A DNA stretch of 64,000 nt from Cereibacter azotoformans (GCA_017599285.1 JAGFXX010000001.1:434001-498000), one strand, 5' to 3'. Counted from the stretch's first letter, positions 52,570 to 62,376 are shown. The notes: a model not told the origin generated them from the sequence alone. Numbers and translations: made by a program.

Positions 52570-54331
52570 CGGTCTCTCCGTTCCTGAACTGCAGCCGGTG
52601 CAGCTCGGCATAGAGGCCGCCCCGCGCCAGCAATTCCTCGTGCGTGCCTTCGTCCGCGACGCGGCCCGCCTCCATCACCACGATCCGGTCCGCCTGCCGG
52701 ACCGTCGAGAGCCGGTGCGCGATCACGAGCGTCGTGCGCCCCTCGCCAAGCCGCGCCAGCGCCTCGGCGACCAGCGCCTCCGAGGCCGCATCGAGCGCCG
52801 AGGTCGCCTCGTCGAGCAGCAGCACCGGCGCATCCGAGACGAGCGCGCGCGCAATGGCCACCCGCTGCCTCTGGCCGCCCGACAGGCGCGAGCCGCGGGG
52901 GCCGGCCGGGGTCAGGTCGCCCTCGGGCAGCAGGTCCATGAAGTCCGTCACATGGGCCGCCTCCAGCGAGGCGCGCAGCCGGTCTTCGGGCACGTCGCGG
53001 CCGAGCGTCACGTTCTCCCGGATGGTCTCGTCAAAGAGCCCCGCCTCCTGCGAGACGACCGCGAACTGGGCACGCAGGTCGGCAAGATCCATGTCGGCCG
53101 CATCGACCCCGTTGATCAGCACACGGCCCGCACCGGGCTCGATCAGGCCGGTCAGCAGGTGGAACACGGTGCTCTTGCCCGCGCCCGAGGGGCCGACCAG
53201 CGCCGTCATCCGGCCCGGCGCCGCCCGCAGCGTCAGGCCGTTCAGCACCGGGTGCCCGTCGTAGGAAAAATGCACGTTTTCCAGCCGGATGTCGGGAGTT
53301 CCGGGCTTCGGCGCAGCGGTGGCGGGCCGGCGGATCACCTCGGGTTCGGTGTCGAACAGCCGGTAGATCCGCTCGAGGCTCGCCGCCGCGATCTGCCAGA
53401 AGCCCGACAGGTCGCCCAACCGCCGCAGCGGCTGGAAGGTCAGCGCCATGGCGGTGAAGAAGGACATGAACTCGCCCGTCGTCCGCTCGCCCGCCGCGAT
53501 CTCGCGTCCGCCGAGCATCAGCACGGCAAAAAAGCCGATGCCGGTGATCACGTCGATCAGCGCGGGCATGGCCGCCCGTCCGACCGCCATCTTGAGTTGC
53601 CCGCGCACGATGAGGTCCGAAATCCGGCGGAAGCGGGTGAGCTGGTAGCCCTCCATCCGGTTCAGCTTGATCGGCTGGATCCCGTGGAAGATCTCGTCCA
53701 GCCGGGTCGAGCGTTCGCCCGCCTGCACGCGCATCTGCTGGGTCTTGCGGCGGATGTAGCGTTGCACCACGACCGCGGGCAGGATCAGGATCGGCGCGCC
53801 CACCAGCGCCGCCAGCGTCCAGACCGGGTCGATCAGCAGCGCCACCGTGAAGAGGCCGATCAACGAGACGACATCGCGCCCCATGCCGAGGATGACGCTC
53901 GACCAGACGCCCTGCACCGCCGTCGTGTCGCCCTGAACCCTCTCCATCAGCGCACCGGGCGGGTTCTTCTGGAAGAAGCCCTGATCGAGCGTGAGGATGT
54001 GGCGCAGCAGATCCACCTGCATGGCGGTCGAGCTGATCTGGGACACACGGGTGAGCAGCGCCTTCGAGGCGATCGAGGTGGCGCCACGCAGCACGAAGAG
54101 CCCGAGGATGGCAAGCCCCACCCAGAGAAGCAGCCGGTTGCCTCCGGGCGCGAAGACCTGATCGAAGAGCGGCTGGATCAGCCAGGAGAGCGCCCCCAGC
54201 GTCGAGCCCTCGATCACGTTCAGCAGGAAGGCCAGCGCCATCGTTCCGGTGTGGCGCCGGAGGTAGCCGGTCCAGAGCCTGCCGAACAGGCGGCCGGACG
54301 TGTAGCGTGGATCGTCGGGCGTGCGGGGCAA
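52559..54331 (-). CDS. ABC exporter, fused permease/ATPase (MsbA-like)
   Basis: A 590-aa half-transporter: six transmembrane helices in about the first 320 residues, then a nucleotide-binding domain with Walker A GPSGAGKST, signature [15 protein letters not shown], Walker B VLLLDEATSALD and switch His in VIAHRLSTV. It works as a homodimer. The sequence type (with GALMERVQGDTTAVQGVWSS) is close to MsbA/lipid A-core flippases, but the substrate is not proven. Confidence 0.88.
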   Translation of the reverse strand: MPRTPDDPRYTSGRLFGRLWTGYLRRHTGTMALAFLLNVIEGSTLGALSWLIQPLFDQVFAPGGNRLLLWVGLAILGLFVLRGATSIASKALLTRVSQISSTAMQVDLLRHILTLDQGFFQKNPPGALMERVQGDTTAVQGVWSSVILGMGRDVVSLIGLFTVALLIDPVWTLAALVGAPILILPAVVVQRYIRRKTQQMRVQAGERSTRLDEIFHGIQPIKLNRMEGYQLTRFRRISDLIVRGQLKMAVGRAAMPALIDVITGIGFFAVLMLGGREIAAGERTTGEFMSFFTAMALTFQPLRRLGDLSGFWQIAAASLERIYRLFDTEPEVIRRPATAAPKPGTPDIRLENVHFSYDGHPVLNGLTLRAAPGRMTALVGPSGAGKSTVFHLLTGLIEPGAGRVLINGVDAADMDLADLRAQFAVVSQEAGLFDETIRENVTLGRDVPEDRLRASLEAAHVTDFMDLLPEGDLTPAGPRGSRLSGGQRQRVAIARALVSDAPVLLLDEATSALDAASEALVAEALARLGEGRTTLVIAHRLSTVRQADRIVVMEAGRVADEGTHEELLARGGLYAELHRLQFRNGETDAG

Positions 54332-54520
54332 GGGCGGCCTCGATCAAGGGGTTCGCCGGGTCTATCGCGAAAGCGCGGCCGCTGGCAAGGCAGGGCGGCG
54401 CGGACACAGGCCCCGGCCCGTGGCCGGCGCGGCCGGGGGCAATGTCCGCGCCGCCGCGGCCCGATTGACCTTCCTGCCGGCCGCGCGTAGCCAAGTGCCA
54501 CGACCCCCCCGGAGAACATC

Positions 54521-55723
54521 ATGTCGCTTGCACACGGCCGACCCTATCTCGCCATTCCCGGTCCTTCCGCCATGCCGGACCGGGTGCTGAACGCGATGCA
54601 TCGCGCGGCGCCCAACATCTACGAGGGGGCGCTGCACGAGCTGGTGGCGGGGCTCTGGCCGGATCTGAAGCGGGTGGCGGGAACGGCGCATCACGTCGCG
54701 CTCTACATTGCGAACGGGCACGGCGCGTGGGAGGCGGCGAACGCGAACCTCTTCAGCCGCGGGGATCGGGCGCTCGTGCTCGCCACCGGCCGCTTCGGCC
54801 ATGGCTGGGCCGAGAGCGCGCGCGCCATGGGAGTCGAGGTCGAACTGATCGACTTCGGCCGTTCCTCGCCCGCCGATCCCGCCCGGCTCGAGGAGGCGTT
54901 GCGCGCCGACCGGGCTCACCGGATCAAGGCGGTGCTGGTGACGCATGTGGATACGGCCAGCTCGATCCGCAACGATGTGCCCGCGCTCCGCCGGGCGATG
55001 GACGCGGCGGGCCATCCGGCGCTGCTGGCCGTCGATTGCATCGCCTCGCTCGCCTGCGACGAATATCGCATGGACGAATGGGGGGCGGACGTGACCGTCT
55101 CGGCCAGCCAGAAGGGGCTGATGACGCCGCCCGGCCTCGGCTTCGTCTGGTATTCCGACCGGGCGCACGGGCGGTGCCGGACCTCGGACCTGCGCACGCC
55201 CTACTGGGACTGGACCCCGCGCAGCTTCGGCACCGAATTCTGGCAGCATTTCTGCGGCACCGCGCCCACGCACCACCTCTACGGGCTGCGGGCCGCGCTC
55301 GACATGATCCTCGAAGAGGGCCTGCCCGCGGTCTGGGCACGGCACGAGGCGCTGGCCCGCGCGGTCTGGACGGCCTTCGAACGCTGGGGCGAGGGCAATC
55401 CCGAGATCGCGCTGAACGTGGCCGACCCCGCCCACCGGGGACGTTCGGTCACGGCGGCGCGGATGGGCGCACCCCATGCGACGCGGCTGAGGGAATGGAC
55501 CGAGACGCGGGCCGGGGTCACGCTGGGCATCGGCCTTGGCATGGCGCTGCCGTCCGAGCCGGCCTATCACGGCTTCCTGCGCGTGGCGCACATGGGCCAT
55601 GTGAACGCCCACATGACGCTGGGCGCGCTGGCCGTGATGGAGGCGGGCCTTGCCGCGCTCGAGATCCCCCACGGGAAGGGGGCGCTCGCCGCCGCGGCCG
55701 CTTCGCTCGGCGCATCGGCCTGA
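54521..55723 (+). CDS. Class V aminotransferase (serine-glyoxylate aminotransferase-like)
   Basis: A 400-aa PLP enzyme of the alanine/serine-glyoxylate aminotransferase group: YLAIPGPSAMPDRVLNAM start, YIANGHGAWEAANANLF, THVDTASSIRND, the Asp in LLAVDCIASLACDEYRMDEW, and the Schiff-base lysine in VSASQKGLMTPPGLGF. It would transfer an amino group to glyoxylate or pyruvate, linking to photorespiratory or serine-cycle metabolism. It stands alone, convergent with glmS. Confidence 0.88.
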   Translation: MSLAHGRPYLAIPGPSAMPDRVLNAMHRAAPNIYEGALHELVAGLWPDLKRVAGTAHHVALYIANGHGAWEAANANLFSRGDRALVLATGRFGHGWAESARAMGVEVELIDFGRSSPADPARLEEALRADRAHRIKAVLVTHVDTASSIRNDVPALRRAMDAAGHPALLAVDCIASLACDEYRMDEWGADVTVSASQKGLMTPPGLGFVWYSDRAHGRCRTSDLRTPYWDWTPRSFGTEFWQHFCGTAPTHHLYGLRAALDMILEEGLPAVWARHEALARAVWTAFERWGEGNPEIALNVADPAHRGRSVTAARMGAPHATRLREWTETRAGVTLGIGLGMALPSEPAYHGFLRVAHMGHVNAHMTLGALAVMEAGLAALEIPHGKGALAAAAASLGASA

Positions 55724-55790
55724 GCCGAGCGCGCCTGTCCGTGGCCCGGGACGCCGGGTGCCCGTGCCGATCGGCCGGGCGCCGCGCCGA

Positions 55791-57602
55791 CTATTCCACC
55801 GTCACCGACTTGGCGAGGTTGCGCGGCTGGTCCACGTCGGTGCCCTTGGCGATGGCGGTGTGATAGGCCAGAAGCTGCGCCGGCACCGCATAGAGGATCG
55901 GCGCCAGATAGTCCGCGACCCGAGGCAGCGTGAGGGTTTGCCAGCAGCCGGCGCCCGCCTCCTCGATCCCTTGCGCGTCCGAGATCAGCAGAACCTTGCC
56001 GTGGCGGGCCATGACCTCCTGCATGTTGGACACGGTCTTGTCGAAGAGCCCGTCGCGCGGGGCCATCACGATCACCGGCACGCGGTTGTCGATCAGCGCG
56101 ATCGGGCCGTGTTTCAGCTCGCCCGACGCATAGCCTTCGGCGTGGATGTAGCTGATTTCCTTAAGCTTCAGCGCCCCCTCAAGGGCGAGCGGAAACATCG
56201 GGCCCCGGCCGAGGAAGAGGATGTCCTGCGCCTCGGCCAGCTCGCCCGCGAGGCTCTGGATGTCGTCGGCCAGCCCGAGCGCGTGGTTCATCAGCCCCGG
56301 CAGCGTCGCCAGCGCGTCGAGCTTTCGGCCCAGCTCGGCCGCGTCGATCCGGCCGCGGTCATGCGCCGCCTTCAGCGCAAGAAGTGCCAGCACCGTGAGC
56401 TGGCAGGTGAAGGCCTTGGTCGAGGCCACCCCCACTTCGACGCCGGCAAGGATCGGGAGCGCAAGGTTCGCCTCGCGCGCGATCGACGAGGTGGGCACGT
56501 TCACCACCGCCAGCGTGCGCGCCACCGCCTCGCCCGCATGGCGCAGCGCGGCCAGCGTGTCGGCCGTCTCGCCCGACTGGCTCACGAAGATGGCCCAGGA
56601 GGTGGGCGAGAGCACCGGCTCGCGGTAGCGGAACTCCGAGGCGATATCGACGTCCGCCGGCAGGCCCGCGATCTGCTCGAACCAGTATTTCGCCACATGG
56701 CAGGCGTAGGAGGCCGTCCCGCAGGCGACCAGCGTCACCCGGTCCACGCCGGTGAAATCGACCCCCGGCAGGTTGATCCGCCCGTTCTGGACGTAGTGGC
56801 GCAACGCATCGGCCAGCACGACCGGCTGCTCGGCGATCTCCTTGGCCATGAAATGCTTGTAGCCGGCCTTTTCGATCCGCGTCGCGTCGATCTGGATCCG
56901 GGTGGTGGCGCGGTTCACGCGGCGGCCGTGGCTGTCGAAGATCTCGGCGCCCGCGCGGGTGACGACGGCCCAGTCGCCTTCCTCGAGATAGGTGATCGCA
57001 TCGGTCATCGGTGCCAGCGCGATCGCGTCCGAGCCGACGAACATCTCGCCGTCGCCATGCCCGATCGCCAGCGGCGAGCCCTTGCGGGCGGCAATCAGCA
57101 GATCGTCCTCACCCTCGAAGAGAAAGCAGAGCGCGAAGGCTCCCGTCAGGCGCGAGAGCGTCGCGGCCGCGGCCTCGCGCGGGGTCAGGCCGCGGGCCAT
57201 GTGCATCTGCGTGAGCAGGGCCACGGTCTCGGTGTCGGTCTGGCTTTCGAACCCGCAGCCGGCTTCGGCCAGTTCGGCGCGCAGCTCGCGGAAGTTCTCG
57301 ATGATGCCGTTGTGGACGACCGCGACCGGGCCCGCGCGGTGGGGATGGGCGTTGGTGACGGTCGCGGCGCCGTGCGTGGCCCAGCGGGTGTGGCCGATCC
57401 CGCTCTTGCCGGCGAGAGGCTCGTGCACCAGAAGGTCCGAGAGATTGACGAGCTTGCCCACCGCGCGGCGGCGGTCGAGCTTGCCGCCGTTCACGGTGGC
57501 GATGCCGGCCGAGTCATAGCCGCGATATTCCAGACGCTTCAGCGCCTCGACCAGAAGGGGCGCGACCTCGTGGTTGCCAAGGACGCCGACGATCCCGCAC
57601 AT
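55791..57602 (-). CDS. glmS: Glutamine-fructose-6-phosphate aminotransferase (isomerising)
   Basis: Makes glucosamine 6-phosphate for cell wall and LPS. A 603-aa protein with the N-terminal Ntn glutaminase (catalytic C2 in MCGIVGVLGN, GHTRWATHG, HNGIIENF) and two SIS sugar-binding domains (ACGTASYACHVAK, VSQSGETADT, ASTKAFTCQLTVL), ending KSVTVE with the usual terminal pair. Its ATG shares one base with the glmU stop (TGATG), so the amino-sugar pathway genes are coupled. Confidence 0.97.
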   Translation of the reverse strand: MCGIVGVLGNHEVAPLLVEALKRLEYRGYDSAGIATVNGGKLDRRRAVGKLVNLSDLLVHEPLAGKSGIGHTRWATHGAATVTNAHPHRAGPVAVVHNGIIENFRELRAELAEAGCGFESQTDTETVALLTQMHMARGLTPREAAAATLSRLTGAFALCFLFEGEDDLLIAARKGSPLAIGHGDGEMFVGSDAIALAPMTDAITYLEEGDWAVVTRAGAEIFDSHGRRVNRATTRIQIDATRIEKAGYKHFMAKEIAEQPVVLADALRHYVQNGRINLPGVDFTGVDRVTLVACGTASYACHVAKYWFEQIAGLPADVDIASEFRYREPVLSPTSWAIFVSQSGETADTLAALRHAGEAVARTLAVVNVPTSSIAREANLALPILAGVEVGVASTKAFTCQLTVLALLALKAAHDRGRIDAAELGRKLDALATLPGLMNHALGLADDIQSLAGELAEAQDILFLGRGPMFPLALEGALKLKEISYIHAEGYASGELKHGPIALIDNRVPVIVMAPRDGLFDKTVSNMQEVMARHGKVLLISDAQGIEEAGAGCWQTLTLPRVADYLAPILYAVPAQLLAYHTAIAKGTDVDQPRNLAKSVTVE

Positions 57603-58966
57603 CAGTTCGTTCCCTTCTTGCTTGCGTCCCTTGCGGCGCGGAACATCTCCATCAGCCGCGTGGCCAGACCGGGTTTCGTCACCTGCCGCGCCCGGCCCAC
57701 GGCCAGCGCCTCGGCGGGAACATCCTCGGTGATGACCGAGCCCGAAGCCGTCATCGCGCGCGCCCCGACGCTGACCGGTGCCACCAGCATCGTGTCCGAG
57801 CCGATGAAGGCATGGGCGCCGATCTCGGTCCGGTGCTTGTTCACCCCGTCGTAGTTGCAGGTCACCGTGCCCGCGCCGATGTTGGTGTGCTCGCCCACAT
57901 GCGCGTCGCCAAGGTAGGTGAGGTGGCCCACCTTCACCCCCTCGTCGAGCACCGCATTCTTGATCTCGACGAAGTTGCCGACATGCACATCCTCGGCCAG
58001 TTCCGCACCCGGACGCAGGCGGGCGAAGGGCCCGACCGTCGCCCCGCGCGAGATGTGGCAGCCTTCCAGATGGCAGAAGGCCCGGATCTCGGCGCCGGAC
58101 TCGACCGTCACTCCGGGGCCGAAGACCACGTTCGGTCCCACGATCGCGTCGCGGCCCAGGAAGGTGTCGAGCGCGAAGAAGACCGTGTCGGGCGCGGTGA
58201 GCGTCACCCCGTCCTCGAGCGCCGCGGCGCGGGCCCGACTCTGGAATTCCGCTTCGGCGGCAGCCAGTTGCGCGCGGGTGTTCACGCCGAGCGTCTCGGC
58301 CTCGTCGCAGATGGCCACGCCGGCCGACAGGCCCTTGGCCCGCGCGAGGGCCACCACGTCCGTCAGGTAATATTCGCCCGCGGCATTGGCGTTGCCCACT
58401 TCCGAGACGAGCGAGAAGAGAAGATGCGTTTCCGCGCAGATCACGCCGGAATTGCAAATGGTTATCGCGCGCTCTTCATCCGTGGCGTCCTTCCATTCCA
58501 CGATCCGGTCGAGGTCTTCGCCGCGGGTGACGAGGCGGCCGTAGCGGCCGGGGTCGGCGGCCTCGAAGCCCAGCACGACCACCGCGTGACGCGCCCGCAT
58601 CTCGATCATCCGCTCGAGCGTCTCGGGCCGGATGAAGGGCGTGTCGCCATAGAGCACCACCACCTCTCCCGGCGCATCGGCCAGAAGCGGGGCTGCCTGG
58701 GCGACGGCGTGGGCCGTCCCGAGCTGTTCGGCCTGCACCACGACCTCGACCGTCTCGTCGAAGGCCCGCGCGGCACGGGCGACCTGTTCGGCGCCGTGTC
58801 CTGCGACAACCACCACGCGCTCGGGCTCGAGCGACTGGCCGGCCCGCAGCGCATGGTGCAGCATGGGCGCGGCGCCGACGCGGTGCAGCACCTTGGGCAG
58901 GTCCGAGTTCATCCGGGTGCCCTGTCCGGCAGCGAGAACGATCAGCGAAACGGTCGGACGGCTCAT
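57602..58966 (-). CDS. glmU: UDP-N-acetylglucosamine pyrophosphorylase / GlcN-1-P acetyltransferase
   Basis: Bifunctional 454-aa enzyme: nucleotidyltransferase domain with LAAGQGTRMNSDLPKVLH, GTAHAVAQA and VVVLYGDTPF, then a left-handed beta-helix acetyltransferase domain (hexapeptide repeats from about residue 250, NAVLDEGVKVGHLTYLGDA, NIGAGTVTCNYDG). I use the ATG at 58966 after AAAGGGTGCCC; a 9-codon longer frame is less likely. Confidence 0.97.
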   Translation of the reverse strand: MSRPTVSLIVLAAGQGTRMNSDLPKVLHRVGAAPMLHHALRAGQSLEPERVVVVAGHGAEQVARAARAFDETVEVVVQAEQLGTAHAVAQAAPLLADAPGEVVVLYGDTPFIRPETLERMIEMRARHAVVVLGFEAADPGRYGRLVTRGEDLDRIVEWKDATDEERAITICNSGVICAETHLLFSLVSEVGNANAAGEYYLTDVVALARAKGLSAGVAICDEAETLGVNTRAQLAAAEAEFQSRARAAALEDGVTLTAPDTVFFALDTFLGRDAIVGPNVVFGPGVTVESGAEIRAFCHLEGCHISRGATVGPFARLRPGAELAEDVHVGNFVEIKNAVLDEGVKVGHLTYLGDAHVGEHTNIGAGTVTCNYDGVNKHRTEIGAHAFIGSDTMLVAPVSVGARAMTASGSVITEDVPAEALAVGRARQVTKPGLATRLMEMFRAARDASKKGTN

Positions 58967-59066
58967 GGGCACCCTTTCCTTTGCGATGCGCACCTTTTAA
59001 CGGGGAATGGCCAAGCCGCAAGCTCGCGGCCATCACACTCTTTTACCGGCTGTTTCAGGAGGCACG

Positions 59067-59780
59067 ATGCGCACCGATCCCCAAGACGGCCCGCAGCCCG
59101 CGCCCGGCGGCACCCTTCGCACGGTGGTGTTCGATCTCGACGGGACGCTGGCCGACACGAGCGCCGATCTCATCGCCTCGGCCAATGCCTGTTTCCGGGC
59201 CCTGGGCCGGGGGGAACCGCTCGATCCGCTGAAGGATGCGCTGACGGCCTTTCACGGCGGCCGCGCGATGCTGAGGCTCGGCTTCGAGAGGCTGGAGGGG
59301 CGCTGGTCCGAGGCCGACATCGACCTGCATTACCCGATCCTGCTCGAGAACTACCGCTGTGCGATCGACGTGCATACGACCCTCTATCCGGGTGCGCGGG
59401 ACGCGGTGGAGCGGCTGAGGGCCGAGGGCTTTGCCACCGCCGTCTGCACCAACAAGCCCGAGGCCCTGGCCGAGACGCTGCTCGGCCTCATGGAGATCCG
59501 GCATCTGTTCGACGCGATGATCGGCGCGGACACGCTGCCCGTGCGCAAGCCCGATCCCGCGCCCTATGTCGCCGCGGTCGAAAGGGCGGGCGGCTCGGTC
59601 GCGCGTTCGATGCTGGTGGGCGACACGCGCACGGACCGCGAGACGGCGCGGGCGGCGGGGGTGCCGGTCGCGCTGGTGACCTTCGGGCCGAGCGGCCGGG
59701 ACGTGGCCGCCCTCGGGCCCGAGGCGCTGCTCGATCATTTCGACGATCTGCCCGCGCTGGCAACCCGCCTGCTGGGCTGA
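59067..59780 (+). CDS. gph: Phosphoglycolate phosphatase (HAD superfamily)
   Basis: A 237-aa HAD hydrolase that clears 2-phosphoglycolate, relevant to a Calvin-cycle organism. Motif I is VVFDLDGTLADTSADLI (nucleophile Asp), motif II VCTNKPEALAETLLGL, motif III lysine in PVRKPDPAPY, motif IV MLVGDTRTDRETARAAG. The ATG at 59067 follows AGGAGGCACG; the frame is open further upstream but lacks a good SD. Divergent from glmU. Confidence 0.92.
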   Translation: MRTDPQDGPQPAPGGTLRTVVFDLDGTLADTSADLIASANACFRALGRGEPLDPLKDALTAFHGGRAMLRLGFERLEGRWSEADIDLHYPILLENYRCAIDVHTTLYPGARDAVERLRAEGFATAVCTNKPEALAETLLGLMEIRHLFDAMIGADTLPVRKPDPAPYVAAVERAGGSVARSMLVGDTRTDRETARAAGVPVALVTFGPSGRDVAALGPEALLDHFDDLPALATRLLG

Positions 59781-59796
59781 GGCCCGCCGGCAATCC

Positions 59797-60252
59797 TTAC
59801 TCCTGCCGCGCGCGCCAGAGCGGGACGGTCGAGATCGACATCTTGGCCGAGCCTTCCGCCAATTCCCGCGCATGGACGAGATAGATCAGCGTGTCGTTGG
59901 GCTCGTCATAGATCCGCGTGATCCTGAGCGACTTCAGCACGAGCGAGCGGCTCGCCTTGAAGATCTCCTCGCCGTCCCGCGACCGGTCGATGTCGCCCAC
60001 CGTGACGGGGCCGGTCTGGCGGCAGGCGATCGAGGCGTTGGACGGATCCTCGAACCAGTTGCCCTGCCTTAGCCGGTCGATCACCGATCGGTCGAAATAG
60101 GCGATGTGGCAGGTGACGCCCTGCACCTGCGGATCGGGGATCGCCTCGATCAGGATGTCGTTGCCGACCCAGTCCACGCCGACCTCGCCCACCACCTCGG
60201 CGCCCGCGGGGCCTGCCAGCATCAGCGCCAGCGCCATCCAGACATGTTTCAT
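59797..60252 (-). CDS. CreA family periplasmic protein
   Basis: A 151-aa protein with a signal peptide (cleavage after AGA, residue 18) and the CreA pattern ILIEAIPDPQVQGVTCHIAY followed by DPSNASIACRQTGPV and LVLKSLRITRIYDEPNDTLI. Two cysteines in the mature part may form a disulfide. CreA proteins are widespread with unknown function. Divergent from the isovaleryl-CoA dehydrogenase gene. Confidence 0.9.
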   Translation of the reverse strand: MKHVWMALALMLAGPAGAEVVGEVGVDWVGNDILIEAIPDPQVQGVTCHIAYFDRSVIDRLRQGNWFEDPSNASIACRQTGPVTVGDIDRSRDGEEIFKASRSLVLKSLRITRIYDEPNDTLIYLVHARELAEGSAKMSISTVPLWRARQE

Positions 60253-60352
60253 TCACACCTCCTGCCTTGGCGTCGAGCATGGCGCAGTTCCGCCCGCCGC
60301 GCGAGGCCCTCGCACGCCGCACTTGACCGACTCGCGCCGGTCCGGCAAGAAA

Positions 60353-60366
60353 TGAACACACGTTCA
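60353..60366 (+). promoter_or_regulatory. Perfect inverted repeat upstream of ivd, likely operator
   Basis: TGAAC-ACAC-GTTCA is a perfect dyad 16 bp before the ivd ATG. TTGACC at 60323-60328 may be the -35 element, putting the dyad at or just after the -10 position, where a repressor would block transcription. TetR-type regulators of leucine/isovalerate genes in alphaproteobacteria use similar GTTCA-containing sites, as I recall; no regulator gene is in view. Confidence 0.5.
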
Positions 60367-60382
60367 ATAAAGGGCTCGCCGC

Positions 60383-61540
60383 ATGTTCCACGCTCCGATG
60401 ACCTTCGACCTGGGCGACGAGATCGCCGCCCTCCGCGAGACCGTCCACGCCTGGGCGCAGGAGCGGGTGAAGCCCATGGCCGCCCGGATCGACCGCGAGA
60501 ACGTCTTTCCGGCCGAGCTCTGGCGCGAGATGGGCGAGCTGGGCCTGCTGGGCATCACCGTGCCCGAGGAGTTCGGCGGCTCGGACATGGGCTATCTGGC
60601 CCACACGATCGCCGTGGAGGAGGTGGCGCGTGCCTCGGCTTCGGTCTCGCTCAGCTACGGGGCCCATTCCAACCTCTGCGTGAACCAGATCCGCCTGAAC
60701 GGCAGCCCCGAGCAGCAGGCGCGCTACCTGCCCAGGCTCGTCTCGGGCGAGCATGTGGGGGCGCTCGCCATGTCCGAGGCGGGCGCGGGCTCGGACGTGG
60801 TGTCGATGAAGCTGAAGGCGGAAAAGCGGAACGGCTACTACGTCCTGAACGGCACGAAATACTGGATCACCAACGGGCCGGATGCGGATGTGCTGGTGGT
60901 CTATGCCAAGACCGACCCCGAGGCGGGGGCGAAGGGGATCACCGCCTTCCTGATCGAGAAGTCGATGAAGGGTTTCTCGACCTCGCCGCATTTCGACAAG
61001 GTGGGGATGCGGGGGTCCAACACGGGCGAATTGATCTTCGAGGACTGCGAGGTGCCGTTCGAGAACGTCCTCGGCGCCGAGGGCAAGGGGGTTCGCGTCC
61101 TCATGTCGGGCCTCGATTACGAGCGGGTGGTGCTCTCGGGCATCGGCACGGGCATCCTTGCGGCCTGCCTCGACGAGGTGGTGCCCTACTGCCAGAGCCG
61201 CCAGCAGTTCGGCCAGCCGATCGGAAGCTTCCAGCTGATGCAGGGCAAGCTGGCCGACATGTATGTCGCGCTGAACACCGCACGGGCCTATGTCTATGAG
61301 GTGGCCCGCGCCTGCGACGCGGGGCGCGTGACGCGGGCGGATGCGGCGGGCTGCGTGCTCTATGCCTCGGAGCAGGCGATGGTGCAGGCCCATCAGGCGG
61401 TGCAGGCGCTCGGCGGGGCGGGCTTCCTGAACGATTCCGTCGTGAGTCGTCTTTTTCGGGATGCCAAGCTGATGGAGATCGGCGCCGGCACGTCCGAGAT
61501 CCGCCGGATGCTCATCGGCCGCGAACTGATGGCGGGCTGA
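60383..61540 (+). CDS. ivd: Isovaleryl-CoA dehydrogenase
   Basis: Flavoprotein of leucine breakdown, oxidising isovaleryl-CoA to 3-methylcrotonyl-CoA and passing electrons to ETF. A 385-aa acyl-CoA dehydrogenase: [60 protein letters not shown] and [17 protein letters not shown]. The Glu in [13 protein letters not shown] is at the position used as catalytic base in IVD. The methylcrotonyl-CoA carboxylase gene downstream supports the assignment over other acyl-CoA dehydrogenases. Confidence 0.93.
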   Translation: MFHAPMTFDLGDEIAALRETVHAWAQERVKPMAARIDRENVFPAELWREMGELGLLGITVPEEFGGSDMGYLAHTIAVEEVARASASVSLSYGAHSNLCVNQIRLNGSPEQQARYLPRLVSGEHVGALAMSEAGAGSDVVSMKLKAEKRNGYYVLNGTKYWITNGPDADVLVVYAKTDPEAGAKGITAFLIEKSMKGFSTSPHFDKVGMRGSNTGELIFEDCEVPFENVLGAEGKGVRVLMSGLDYERVVLSGIGTGILAACLDEVVPYCQSRQQFGQPIGSFQLMQGKLADMYVALNTARAYVYEVARACDAGRVTRADAAGCVLYASEQAMVQAHQAVQALGGAGFLNDSVVSRLFRDAKLMEIGAGTSEIRRMLIGRELMAG

Positions 61541-61599
61541 GCGGTGGCGCGGCGTGGCTCACCCCCCGCGGGCAGGAGTGTCGTGAACCGCCGGAGGAA

Positions 61600-61622
61600 C
61601 CGGCCCGGCCGAACCGGGCCGG
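61600..61622. terminator. Inverted repeat between convergent ivd and ompW
   Basis: CCGGCCCGG and CCGGGCCGG are perfect 9-bp arms around CCGAA. It lies between two convergent genes with no T tract, and may act as a bidirectional terminator. Confidence 0.5.
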
Positions 61623-61630
61623 CCGCAGGA

Positions 61631-62239
61631 TCAGAATTTCCAGATGTAGGACACGCCCACCACCACGGGATCGATCTCGGCCGTACCGAGGTCCCCGCCG
61701 TCGAGCGTCACGTCGCTGTCGATGTCCATCCAGCGGACGTCGGCGCGGATCGCGTTGCGGTCGTTCAGCCAGTAGTCGAAGCCCGCATGGACCGAGAGGC
61801 CCCAGCTGTCGTCAAGCTTCAGATCGCCGAGCGGGCTGCTTTCCTCGAAGAAGGTCACATAGGTCACGCCCGCCCCGATGAAGGGCGCGAAGGCGCCGCC
61901 AGTCGGGAAGTGATACTGCAGCGTCACCGTCGGCGGCAGGTGCTTGATCGAGCCGATGCCGGAGCCATCCACTTTCAGATCGTGCTTGAAGGGGGTGGCC
62001 GCGAGGATCTCGATCCCCAGATTGTCGCGGATGAAGTATTCGAAGGTGATCGTCGGCTGGATCTCGTTGCCCACCTCCAGATCGCCCGCGGTCAGCGTGC
62101 CGTTGTCGGACTTCGGCATCACGCTGCCGAGCCCGAGGCCGAAGGTCATCTCGCCGGCCGATTGCGCAGCGGCGGGCGCTGCGGCGAGGAGGGCGAGGCT
62201 TGCGGCGACGGCCGCGGGAATCATCGTGTGCATCTGCAT
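61631..62239 (-). CDS. ompW: OmpW family outer membrane protein
   Basis: A 202-aa outer membrane beta-barrel with signal peptide (cleavage after APAAA, residue 24-25). OmpW features include QPTITFEYFIRDNLGIEILA, LPPTVTLQYHFPTG, FAPFIGAGVTYVTFF and a C-terminal aromatic strand ending SYIWKF. OmpW forms an eight-stranded barrel for small hydrophobic molecules. It interrupts the leucine genes in opposite orientation. An FNR-like box lies about 55 bp upstream. Confidence 0.92.
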   Translation of the reverse strand: MQMHTMIPAAVAASLALLAAAPAAAQSAGEMTFGLGLGSVMPKSDNGTLTAGDLEVGNEIQPTITFEYFIRDNLGIEILAATPFKHDLKVDGSGIGSIKHLPPTVTLQYHFPTGGAFAPFIGAGVTYVTFFEESSPLGDLKLDDSWGLSVHAGFDYWLNDRNAIRADVRWMDIDSDVTLDGGDLGTAEIDPVVVGVSYIWKF

Positions 62240-62291
62240 ACCCTGGAGTTACCGATGCGGGTGACCCTCGCCCCTCCGTGGCCCGATGACC

Positions 62292-62305
62292 TTGATTTGC
62301 GTCAA
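62292..62305 (-). promoter_or_regulatory. FNR/FnrL-type box upstream of ompW
   Basis: TTGAT-TTGC-GTCAA differs at one base from the FNR consensus TTGAT-N4-ATCAA. It is centred about 60 bp upstream of the ompW ATG and about 79 bp upstream of the divergent carboxylase gene. FNR controls ompW in enteric bacteria, so low-oxygen control of ompW through FnrL is plausible. Confidence 0.6.
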
Positions 62306-62376
62306 TGCCGTGCGGTGCTCCATGCGCCGCAGCCCGGCGGACACGCCGCCTGTTCCCCTCAGCCTCCGAGCCGCCC

